Below are positions 1-6,899 of a DNA stretch of 7,492 nt, piece by piece (position 1 is the first letter of the stretch; the number at the start of each line of letters is the position of its first letter). The DNA lies in the NCBI GenBank assembly GCA_964472395.1, contig CAYYMM010000161.1:1-7492 (forward strand). The letters are read 5' to 3'. The translations under genes and the position numbers were made by a program. The DNA is from CALFER01 sp964472395 (GTDB lineage Bacteria; CSSED10-310; CALFER01). Below the pieces are notes generated by a model. That model saw nothing but the letters and a program-made list of their open reading frames with translations, did not search any database and was not told where the DNA came from.

Positions 1-2697
1 GAACCCAGAATTCTCGAAAAGTGGTATGTCGACGACCTGTATGGTCAAATCTGCGATTCACGGAAAGATGCCCCTCTCTTTGTTTTGCATGACGGCCCGC
101 CGTACGCCAACGGACACATTCATATCGGTACCGCTCTGAACAAAATTCTCAAGGACATCGTGGTCAAGTTCAAGACGATGCAGGGTTACCGTGTCCCGTA
201 CGTTCCGGGTTGGGATTGCCACGGTTTACCGATTGAACACAATGTCATGAAAGAACTTGGTGGCTCGGCGAAATTGATGTCACATGTTGAAATACGCGCG
301 GAGTGCGCGGCGTACGCCGAGCGATTTGTGTCGGTGATGCGTGAGGAGTTCCGGCGCCTTGGTGGACTGGGCGAGTGGGAACGGCCCTATTTGACGATGT
401 CTAGAACATACGAAGCGACGATCGTCGATGAGTTACAGAAAATCCTTCTGAGTGGATCGATTTACTCGGGATTCAAGCCCGTTCATTGGTGTATCTCCTG
501 TAAGACCGCATTGGCAGAGGCGGAAGTCGAGTATGCCGATCACTCCTCACCATCGATCTGGGTCCGTTTCCCGATGGAATCCGATCCTGGAGATCGGATT
601 CCGGAACTTGCCGGGCGTTCGGGTATCCATGTGATCATCTGGACCACCACACCATGGACACTCCCGGCCAATCTCGCCATCGCTTTCCATCCAACACTGG
701 ATTATGTGGCGTTTCAGGAAGGCGAATCGATCTACATTGTTGCTGATTCACTGTTCAGGGAAACCGTTGAGATCTGCCGGTTTCAGTTTCCCCGAATCAT
801 CGCACGTTTCAAGGGTGCGGTTCTGGAAGGACTTGAATGCCGACATCCATTCCTGAATAAAAAATCTGTTCTCGTTCTTGCGGATTATGTCACATATGAA
901 ACCGGCACGGGATGCGTTCATACAGCTCCAGGACATGGACAGGAGGATTACGAGACTGGGTTGAAGTATGGTTTGGAAGTCTATAATCCGGTTGATGATG
1001 CGGGATGTTTTGTTCCGGATCTCCCACACTTCGGCGGGATGAATGTGTTTGCAGCGAATGCCAGGGTCAATGAGTTACTTGAAAAAACCGGATATCTTCT
1101 GGCCCAGAGAGATCTGTCTCACAGTTATCCGCATTGCTGGCGCTGCAAGCAGCCTGTCGTTTTCAGGGCTACTCGTCAATGGTTCATCTCACTTCAGGAA
1201 AACAACTTGCGAAAAAAAGCTCTCGATGCAATCACTCAGGTCAGCTGGGTACCGGGATGGGGTCGGGAACGAATTTACGGGATGGTTGAGAACAGACCCG
1301 ACTGGTGCATCTCCAGACAACGCGTCTGGGGTGTTCCGATCATGATTTTCACGTGCCAGAAGTGCGGGACGATTCTCAGGAATCCGGAAGTCAGCCGGAG
1401 AATTGTCGAGGCGGTCAGGGAAGACGGATCGGATATCTGGCTGACGGCCAAAGACACTCGGTTCCTACCCGAAGATACCTGCTGCGCATCTTGCGGAGGG
1501 CGTAAATTCAAGCGGGAAATGGATATTGTCGACGTCTGGTTTGAATCCGGAGTCAGCCATCGGGCTGTGTTGACGTCCGAAAACAGTCTGAGATGGCCTT
1601 CCTCGCTATATCTGGAAGGCAGCGATCAGCATCGTGGTTGGTTCCAGTCATCACTGCTCACTTCTGTCGCTAATTATGGTGTTGCCCCATATGAGCAGGT
1701 TCTGACGCACGGTTTCGTTGTCGATGGGGACGGTAAGAAAATGTCCAAATCGCTCGGGAATGTTGTTGTCCCGGAGGATGTGATCCAGCGATATGGCGCG
1801 GATGTTCTGCGATTATGGGTGGCTGCCGAGGATTATACCGAGGATATTCGGATTTCGGATGAAATTCTGAACCGATTGACCGAAACCTATCGCAGGATTC
1901 GCAATACCTGCCGGTTCATGCTCGGGACCCTGTTTGACTTCGACCCCACAGCGCCAGTCGAACAACTCACGGAATTCGACCGTTACATTCTGCACCGCTG
2001 GGCGGAAACACAGAATAAAGTGATGGATAGCTATGCCTCCTACTCGTTCTACAACGTCGTGAAAGCGATCCATAACTTCTGCATTGTCGATCTCTCCTCC
2101 CTATTCCTCGATGTTTCCAAAGACCGTTTTTATGTATCAGCTGCAAACGATCCGGTCAGACGCTCCGGGCAATATGTCACGCATCTCATCCTGACGAATC
2201 TCGTTCGTTGCATCGCTCCGATTCTCGCATTCACCGCAGAAGAGATATGGAGCTACATTCCGGGTTGCACAGGAAGTGTTCATATCGCTCGATTCGATTC
2301 GATCGACCCGAGTTGGCAGGACCCTACTATCGCGGCCAGGTGGGAGAAGCTTCTGAGGATCCGTGAACGTGCCGCAATCGACCTGGAGAGTGCCCGCCAG
2401 CAGAAAATAATCGGACACTCACTCGATGCGAATCTGATCATTCGCGCATCCGAGGATCTGATCGGGTTTTTGCGCTCATTCGAGATAGATGCGATTGCTG
2501 AAGTATTCATTGTTTCACAAGTCCGGCTTGAATCAACGGGTATCCGAGAAGGAACGGTCGATGACATCACGTTCGGCGTAACTACGGCGGAGGGTGGAAA
2601 GTGTGCCCGGTGCTGGAAGTACGATCGGGATGTCGGAAGCCTCTCGGAACACTCCGGTTTGTGTCCGCGCTGCCATGGTATCGTAACGGCCTCATGA
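1..2697 (+). CDS. ileS: isoleucyl-tRNA synthetase, 5'-partial
   Basis: Class I aminoacyl-tRNA synthetase that charges tRNA-Ile with isoleucine in the cytoplasm and hydrolyses mischarged valine. The frame is open from base 1 with no start in view. By comparison with remembered E. coli IleRS (REP...DLYG just before HDGPPYANG) about 24 residues are missing, giving a normal length near 920 aa. Visible in order: the catalytic signature HDGPPYANG followed by HIGT (121-132, the 'HIGH' box with a final Thr); editing domain segments TTTPWTLPAN (643-672) and GTGCVHTAPGHG...EDY (from about 904); WCISRQRVWGVPI (1303-1341) followed by CxxC pairs at 1354-1365 and 1483-1494; DVWFESGVSH and YLEGSDQHRGWFQSS; KMSKS (1738-1752); the anticodon-binding helical domain; and a C-terminal zinc knuckle with CxxC pairs at 2602-2613 and 2662-2673. 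All active-site blocks are intact, so the gene looks functional. Its stop overlaps the lspA start. Identification is very secure. Confidence 0.98.
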   Translation, partial: EPRILEKWYVDDLYGQICDSRKDAPLFVLHDGPPYANGHIHIGTALNKILKDIVVKFKTMQGYRVPYVPGWDCHGLPIEHNVMKELGGSAKLMSHVEIRAECAAYAERFVSVMREEFRRLGGLGEWERPYLTMSRTYEATIVDELQKILLSGSIYSGFKPVHWCISCKTALAEAEVEYADHSSPSIWVRFPMESDPGDRIPELAGRSGIHVIIWTTTPWTLPANLAIAFHPTLDYVAFQEGESIYIVADSLFRETVEICRFQFPRIIARFKGAVLEGLECRHPFLNKKSVLVLADYVTYETGTGCVHTAPGHGQEDYETGLKYGLEVYNPVDDAGCFVPDLPHFGGMNVFAANARVNELLEKTGYLLAQRDLSHSYPHCWRCKQPVVFRATRQWFISLQENNLRKKALDAITQVSWVPGWGRERIYGMVENRPDWCISRQRVWGVPIMIFTCQKCGTILRNPEVSRRIVEAVREDGSDIWLTAKDTRFLPEDTCCASCGGRKFKREMDIVDVWFESGVSHRAVLTSENSLRWPSSLYLEGSDQHRGWFQSSLLTSVANYGVAPYEQVLTHGFVVDGDGKKMSKSLGNVVVPEDVIQRYGADVLRLWVAAEDYTEDIRISDEILNRLTETYRRIRNTCRFMLGTLFDFDPTAPVEQLTEFDRYILHRWAETQNKVMDSYASYSFYNVVKAIHNFCIVDLSSLFLDVSKDRFYVSAANDPVRRSGQYVTHLILTNLVRCIAPILAFTAEEIWSYIPGCTGSVHIARFDSIDPSWQDPTIAARWEKLLRIRERAAIDLESARQQKIIGHSLDANLIIRASEDLIGFLRSFEIDAIAEVFIVSQVRLESTGIREGTVDDITFGVTTAEGGKCARCWKYDRDVGSLSEHSGLCPRCHGIVTAS

Positions 2698-3176
2698 CAC
2701 TCTGGATCATCGCCATCGCCGTCGTTGCTTTCGCATCTGATCAGGCTTCAAAATACATCATCACACGATATCTCGACCTGCATGCTTCGATCGATGTAAT
2801 CCCCTCCTTCTTCCAACTGAGTCTCGTGCATAATCACGGAGCAGCATTTGGTATTCTGAGCGGGGTTGGTGAGCCGATACGATCGATCGCCTTGATCAGT
2901 CTGTCGGCGGCTGCGTTTGCGATTCTGGTCTATCTCTACTTTCAGCGTCCAGCCGGGGATCGTCTGGTTGCGTGTTCCATCGCCCTGATTGCCGGGGGCG
3001 CAATCGGAAATCTGACGGATCGGATCCGCCTCGGATATGTCGTCGATTTTCTGGATGTTTACGTTCATACCTACCATTGGCCCACCTTTAATCTGGCCGA
3101 CAGTTGCATTACAGTCGGCATGCTGCTGATCATGGCGTCGATGTGGCGCGAAGGAAAACCCCCGCATGCATCCTGA
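2694..3176 (+). CDS. lspA: lipoprotein signal peptidase (signal peptidase II)
   Basis: Inner-membrane aspartic protease that cleaves the signal peptide of diacylglyceryl-modified prolipoproteins just before the lipidated cysteine. The protein is 160 aa, normal for LspA. The first hydrophobic helix runs into the conserved SDQASK (Asp16), followed by the VHNHGAAFG motif (residues 45-53, Asn47), further membrane helices at about 65-83 and 91-106, GGAIGNLTDR (101-110), VVDF (Asp118) and FNLADS (Asp136), and a last helix with a polar tail. Asp118 and Asp136 match the family's catalytic pair. The ATG at 2694 overlaps the ileS TGA as ATGA. A GTG further upstream at 2601 would only add residues read from within the ileS zinc-knuckle region and would place non-LspA sequence ahead of the first helix, so it is rejected. 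There is no clear Shine-Dalgarno, so translation probably depends on coupling to ileS. It overlaps lgt by 11 bp downstream. Confidence 0.96.
   Translation: MTLWIIAIAVVAFASDQASKYIITRYLDLHASIDVIPSFFQLSLVHNHGAAFGILSGVGEPIRSIALISLSAAAFAILVYLYFQRPAGDRLVACSIALIAGGAIGNLTDRIRLGYVVDFLDVYVHTYHWPTFNLADSCITVGMLLIMASMWREGKPPHAS
3151..3156 (+). promoter_or_regulatory. ribosome binding site of lgt
   Basis: AAGGAA lies 9 bases ahead of the ATG at 3166, inside the end of lspA. It supports the start that produces the 11-bp lspA/lgt overlap. Confidence 0.6.
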
Positions 3177-3996
3177 TTTGATCTCGATCGGACCGTTCAC
3201 CATCCATTCCTATGGTCTGATGATTGTGATCGGATACTTTGCCGGCCTGGGGATCATCCGGATGCGTTGTGAACGATATGAATTTCAATGGCCAGTCGCT
3301 ATGGACCTGTCATTTTATCTGCTGCTTTTCGGTGTCCTTGGCGCAAAACTGCTCTTCTGGATAATCTTTCCGTCAGACTTTATCGCGGATATGCAACTGA
3401 TCGTTTCGAATCCACGCGAGTTTCTCGCCAGGTTCGGCGGTGGATTTGTGTTCTTCGGTGGGTTGTTCGCCGGAGCCGTCGTATTGTACTATTATGTGAG
3501 AAAGTATCAGTTGCGACTGCGACAGACAATCGATCTTCTGACTCCTGCAGTCCCGTTTGCACACGCTTTCGGACGTATTGGCTGCTTTCTGGCCGGCTGC
3601 TGTTATGGAAAAGAATGCGATTTACCCTGGGCGGTCACCTTCACGGATCCCAAAACACTCGCGCCTTTCGGAATCCCCCTTCACCCGACCCAGTTGTATG
3701 AAAGTGTGTTTCTGTTTGCTCTGACATTCTTCCTGCTGCTCCTCGAATCTCGGATCACCCGGGTTCAGGGAAGGATGTTGCCGACCTATGTGTTGAGTTA
3801 TACGATTTGGAGAGTGTTCGTGGAGTTGTTTCGCGGTGATCCGAGAGGAACATTTCTCCAGACGGGAATAACAACGACTCAGGCTGTCGCAATGATCGCT
3901 GCCGGTCTATCGATCGTCGCGATGATCTTTCTTACGCGAAACGAAGCATTGCTCGATGCGAGACACCAGAATCGCATCCCCGGGAATTCGGACTGA
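3166..3996 (+). CDS. lgt: prolipoprotein diacylglyceryl transferase
   Basis: Integral inner-membrane enzyme that moves diacylglycerol from phosphatidylglycerol to the lipobox cysteine of prolipoproteins, the step before LspA. The protein is 276 aa, usual for the family. The N-terminal segment IGPFTIHSYGLM (8-19) is typical. Further on are the glycine-rich GGGFVFFGGL (91-100), the Lgt signature GRIGCFLAGCCYG (136-148) with Arg137 corresponding to the essential Arg143 of E. coli, HPTQLYES (173-180), and FVELFRGDPRG (218-228), whose Arg223 probably matches E. coli Arg239. Several hydrophobic helices span the protein. Phe97 stands where E. coli has His103 of the HGGL motif. The C-terminal tail after about 258 is short and polar. 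The ATG at 3166 has an AAGGAA upstream and overlaps the end of lspA, so the three genes ileS-lspA-lgt are probably one transcript. This is a secure call. Confidence 0.96.
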   Translation: MHPDLISIGPFTIHSYGLMIVIGYFAGLGIIRMRCERYEFQWPVAMDLSFYLLLFGVLGAKLLFWIIFPSDFIADMQLIVSNPREFLARFGGGFVFFGGLFAGAVVLYYYVRKYQLRLRQTIDLLTPAVPFAHAFGRIGCFLAGCCYGKECDLPWAVTFTDPKTLAPFGIPLHPTQLYESVFLFALTFFLLLLESRITRVQGRMLPTYVLSYTIWRVFVELFRGDPRGTFLQTGITTTQAVAMIAAGLSIVAMIFLTRNEALLDARHQNRIPGNSD

Positions 3997-4033
3997 AACC
4001 GGACGGATCGGCAACCCTAAATCCAATAAATCT

Positions 4034-4062
4034 TTGATTATATACCTCTATTCCTCTATGAT
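4034..4062 (+). promoter_or_regulatory. sigma70-type promoter for the ATPase pair
   Basis: TTGATT (4034-4039) and TATGAT (4057-4062) are separated by exactly 17 bp. The -10 matches the consensus at 5 of 6 positions and the -35 at 4 of 6. Transcription would begin near 4069, leaving a leader of about 48 nt before the GTG at 4117. The promoter sits in the only non-coding gap of the window (3997-4116). I saw no convincing stem-loop terminator in that gap, so read-through from lgt remains possible. Confidence 0.6.
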
Positions 4063-4106
4063 GGAGTCATGCGGGGGAAGGCGACTTGTCACTAATCCAG
4101 ATTTTC

Positions 4107-4113
4107 GGAGGGG
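4107..4113 (+). promoter_or_regulatory. strong ribosome binding site deciding a GTG start
   Basis: GGAGGGG, with 5 bases between its GGAGG core and the GTG at 4117. An ATG at 4115 overlaps the GTG in another frame but reaches a stop after only 12 codons, so the GTG is the working start. Confidence 0.75.
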
Positions 4114-4116
4114 AAT

Positions 4117-6888
4117 GTGGGGTTATTCGATCTTGGTTACAAGCAGTTCTTGACTCAGTTTAAATCCGGTGAGTGGCATTCGGAAGCCGAGCGCAAGGAG
4201 GCGGTGGCATCAGTCCGTGCGACGCAGAAGATGCCGTTTCGCCAGATGCTGAGCATAATTCAGACCCTCCATCCGTCAGAAACAAACAAGGAACGGGTTC
4301 GGAATCGGATGCAATGCTTGGAGGAGTTGTGCGTAGAGTTCAAGGAACCCAGCATGGTTCCACCGCTTCTGGAATCCATCAGCCAACTCGACGGTCTGAG
4401 TCGCGAATATGTAATCCGAATCCTTCGATCTCTCTATCAGAAAGAATTCTCATCGCTCTATGTCGACCTGTTGAAATCCGACAATGACGATGTGCGCGAA
4501 GCCATCCGCGATATTTTGAAGGAAGTCGGTGGAAGAACCGCTTTCGAATTGCTTACTGAACGCGTTAACGCCAACAGTTTTTCAATCTATACGGAAGTCA
4601 TCGATATTCTGGCGGAAATCGCGGGCCATCACTCAATTGAACTCCTGAAGAAAATCGTGTCATCCCGTCGCATGGAAGATCGTATCTACGCACTGGATGT
4701 TCTTGCAAATCCCCGATACATGAAGCTTCGAAAACGGAAAGCCGTTGAGGCTGCCTACGAGTTCATCAGTGATCCGGATCCCACGATCCGCGCAAAGATC
4801 ATTGCGATCATTCGTCAGTACGGGGAAGCTCAAGATGTTAAACTATTACTTGAACTCTTAAAAACAGAAGAAAAGAAGAATTTGCAACTGGTAGTCGAAG
4901 CTCTGGGTGATATCGGCACCGGAGAGTGTGTTCCCTTCATCATCCCCCTTTTGGAGAGCAATCACACCGGGATCAAGTTGGCGGCAATTGTCACATTGGG
5001 TCGATTTGACGACGAACGCTCGATCGAACCTTTGATTGAATGTCTGCGGGACAAGAACCTGTTGATCCGGCAAAAAGCCATCGAGGTTATTGGCGCACTG
5101 GGACAATCCGAAAACGTCCGTCTGGGCAAGCTCCTGGTCGCCATGATGAAGGACAAGGACGTTAACGTCAGACGGTCGGTGATCGAAATCATACGGATTC
5201 TCGGTGATCGAGACGATATCTGGTGGAAACTGATTCGATATCTACGGGATGAGGATTGGTGGGTGCGTGAACGGGTGACCGAGATTCTAGCTGAACTCGG
5301 TGGGAAGCGGATTCTGGAACCGATCGTTTCTTTATTGGATGATCCGAACGAAGTTGTTCGTCGATATGCAGTCGAAGTATTGATGCGATTGAAGGATGCG
5401 CGAGCCGTTGATCCACTCATACGCAGCCTTCATGATTCGGATTGGTGGGTGCGTGAGCGTGCCATCGAAGCTTTGGCTGATCTGAAAGATCCGCGTGCAG
5501 TCTCTGAATTGAACGGACTTCTTTCGGACCCCGAACTGGTGTGGACCATTTCAGTGGCCCTTCAGAGTTTCGGGCATCCGTCCAGTTATCTACCATTACT
5601 GCAAGCAATCGATCATCCCCTCCCGGAAATTCGGATGGAGGTTATTAAGGCTCTGCATGCGATCGGTGACCGGAGATTCGCGGAAACTCTTAAAGCACTC
5701 CTGAATGACGACGATAAAAACGTCCGGGATCTCGTCTTGTCCCTCTTACCGAAATACAACCTCAGCCCCTCCGGCGTCCGGCGGAAGACGTACGAGCAAA
5801 TGAGTATGGCATTGCTCGATCAGATGTTAACGGACCTCAAAGCAAAAGGGGGAGAGGATCTGTTCATTACCGCCGACGCGCGTCCTATGATGAAGATTCG
5901 AGGTGATGTCGAAACTCTTGACGATCATGTCTTCACAAATAAAGAAGTCGAGGTCCTGCTCGGTGATATCATGTCGCCGATCCAGAAAGAACTCTTCGAG
6001 AAACTCGAAGATATCGATATGTCTTACTCGATTCATGGAGACGGTTCGCGATTCCGTGTCAATATTTATAAAATTCGGGCAGGCATGGCTGCGGTGTTTC
6101 GTGTCATCGGTCAGAAGATTATGACTATGGAGCAGCTCAAATTGGCCAAACCAGTCTACGACTTCATGAATCTCAAGCAAGGTTTGATCCTGGTTACCGG
6201 TCCCACAGGTTCGGGAAAATCAACTACACTCGCCGCGATGATCGATCACATGAACCGATACCGAAAGGATCACATCGTGACGATCGAAGATCCGATCGAG
6301 TATCTGCATTCGAATAAGGAATGCATTATTAACCAGCGCGAGGTTGGCGCACATACATTCTCGTTCGCCAATGCTCTGAAAAGTGCGCTTCGCGAAGATC
6401 CCGATATCATTCTTGTCGGTGAGATGCGCGACCTCGAAACGATCTCGATCGCGATCACCGCTGCGGAAACCGGACATCTCGTGCTCGGAACTCTGCATAC
6501 GGTCAGCGCCGCAAAAACCGTCGATCGCATCATTGATGTCTTTCCAGGCAGACAACAAGCTCAGGTTCGAGCGATGTTGTCGGAAAGTCTCCGCGGAGTG
6601 CTCTCACAGCAACTCCTCAAACGAAAAGATACCGACGGCCGCATTCTCGCCATGGAGATCATGATATGCAACGATGCCATTTCCAACTTGATCCGCAAAG
6701 AGAAAATTTTCCAGATCCCGTCGATCCTCACGACCTCGTTCGAGATGGGCATGACGCTGATGGATAATGAACTACTGAGGCTTGTAAAAGAAGGGTTGAT
6801 CTACCCGGAAGATGCCTATATCAAAGCAATCAACAAGAAGGAATTCGAACCGTACCTGATCAGCGCCGGTTCGACTCTGTTGGGATAG
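4117..6888 (+). CDS. HEAT-repeat / PilT-type retraction ATPase fusion protein
   Basis: A 923-aa protein with two parts. Residues 1-110 are helical with no motif I recognise. About 118-547 are some 13-14 HEAT-like repeats of roughly 31 residues. A linker (about 548-561) follows. Residues 562-923 form a complete PilT-family ATPase, which normally stands alone at about 345-370 aa. The ATPase part has an N-terminal PAS-like domain (PMMKIRGD, then RFRVNIY), Walker A GPTGSGKST (695-703, Lys701), Asp box IEDPIE (723-728), Walker B ALREDPDIILVGEMRD (757-772, Glu769), His box ETGHLVLGTLHT (784-795), and AISNLIR (854-860), close to the AIRNLIRE motif of PilT. All key residues are present, so it should be an active ATPase. 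PilT hexamers sit at the cytoplasmic base of type IV pili and power retraction. HEAT arrays usually bind proteins, so this half may dock or regulate the motor; that role is inference. The start is a GTG with a strong ribosome binding site. No signal peptide or membrane segment is seen. The frame is unbroken across the junction. Confidence 0.9.
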   Translation: MGLFDLGYKQFLTQFKSGEWHSEAERKEAVASVRATQKMPFRQMLSIIQTLHPSETNKERVRNRMQCLEELCVEFKEPSMVPPLLESISQLDGLSREYVIRILRSLYQKEFSSLYVDLLKSDNDDVREAIRDILKEVGGRTAFELLTERVNANSFSIYTEVIDILAEIAGHHSIELLKKIVSSRRMEDRIYALDVLANPRYMKLRKRKAVEAAYEFISDPDPTIRAKIIAIIRQYGEAQDVKLLLELLKTEEKKNLQLVVEALGDIGTGECVPFIIPLLESNHTGIKLAAIVTLGRFDDERSIEPLIECLRDKNLLIRQKAIEVIGALGQSENVRLGKLLVAMMKDKDVNVRRSVIEIIRILGDRDDIWWKLIRYLRDEDWWVRERVTEILAELGGKRILEPIVSLLDDPNEVVRRYAVEVLMRLKDARAVDPLIRSLHDSDWWVRERAIEALADLKDPRAVSELNGLLSDPELVWTISVALQSFGHPSSYLPLLQAIDHPLPEIRMEVIKALHAIGDRRFAETLKALLNDDDKNVRDLVLSLLPKYNLSPSGVRRKTYEQMSMALLDQMLTDLKAKGGEDLFITADARPMMKIRGDVETLDDHVFTNKEVEVLLGDIMSPIQKELFEKLEDIDMSYSIHGDGSRFRVNIYKIRAGMAAVFRVIGQKIMTMEQLKLAKPVYDFMNLKQGLILVTGPTGSGKSTTLAAMIDHMNRYRKDHIVTIEDPIEYLHSNKECIINQREVGAHTFSFANALKSALREDPDIILVGEMRDLETISIAITAAETGHLVLGTLHTVSAAKTVDRIIDVFPGRQQAQVRAMLSESLRGVLSQQLLKRKDTDGRILAMEIMICNDAISNLIRKEKIFQIPSILTTSFEMGMTLMDNELLRLVKEGLIYPEDAYIKAINKKEFEPYLISAGSTLLG
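4468..5757 (+). repeat. coding array of about 13-14 HEAT-like repeats
   Basis: Within the fusion gene, residues about 118-547 fall into units of about 31 residues with the HEAT pattern: an acidic turn, then V/I-R and a first helix, a short turn (often LG/LK-D or similar), then a second helix ending in P-L-I-x-x-L. Clear units begin near residues 218, 281, 312, 345, 378, 408, 440, 471, 500 and 531. The earlier units (118-217) are more diverged. Copies differ at the DNA level, so this is an old protein repeat and not a recent tandem array, apart from one near-identical patch listed separately. Confidence 0.85.
5253..5456 (+). repeat. 18-bp direct repeat within the HEAT array (5253-5270 and 5439-5456)
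   Basis: The same 18 bases occur at both sites in the same frame, coding for D-WWVRE. They are 186 bp apart, which equals 62 codons or two HEAT units. This points to duplication of a two-unit block, with the WWVRER patch kept. A further WW lies one turn earlier at residues 369-370. Confidence 0.8.
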
Positions 6889-6892
6889 GAGG
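6887..6892 (+). promoter_or_regulatory. ribosome binding site of the second ATPase, overlapping the previous stop
   Basis: A perfect AGGAGG begins inside the TAG (6886-6888) of the fusion gene and lies 7 bases ahead of the ATG at 6900. This supports that start and suggests coupled translation of the two ATPases. Confidence 0.85.
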
Positions 6893-6899
6893 CTCCGGG

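Noticed and set aside
85..87. TTG as a possible ileS start
   Set aside because: The frame upstream to base 1 encodes recognisable IleRS sequence (EPRILEKW...DLYG), and starting at 85 would remove conserved residues just before HDGPPYANG. The true start lies outside the window.
2601..2693. N-terminal extension of lspA from a GTG inside ileS
   Set aside because: The added residues are a shadow of the ileS zinc knuckle in another frame, and LspA proteins begin close to the first membrane helix, as the ATG at 2694 does.
2748..3203. 151-codon ORF on the minus strand opposite lspA
   Set aside because: It lies wholly opposite a secure membrane-protein gene, shows no recognisable motif, and has the low-complexity look of an antisense shadow. 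The other minus-strand ORFs were rejected for the same reason.
3997..4033. Rho-independent terminator after lgt
   Set aside because: The GC-rich stretch near 3998-4016 does not pair into a stable stem followed by a T run.
4058..4153. Small ORF of 31 codons starting at ATG 4058 in the lgt-fusion gap
   Set aside because: Its ATG lies inside the predicted -10 element, it has no ribosome binding site, and it runs into the fusion gene in another frame.
5253..5456. Mobile element or recent tandem repeat array
   Set aside because: The 18-bp identity is confined to the WWVRE codons, and the flanking repeat units have diverged as expected for a HEAT solenoid.
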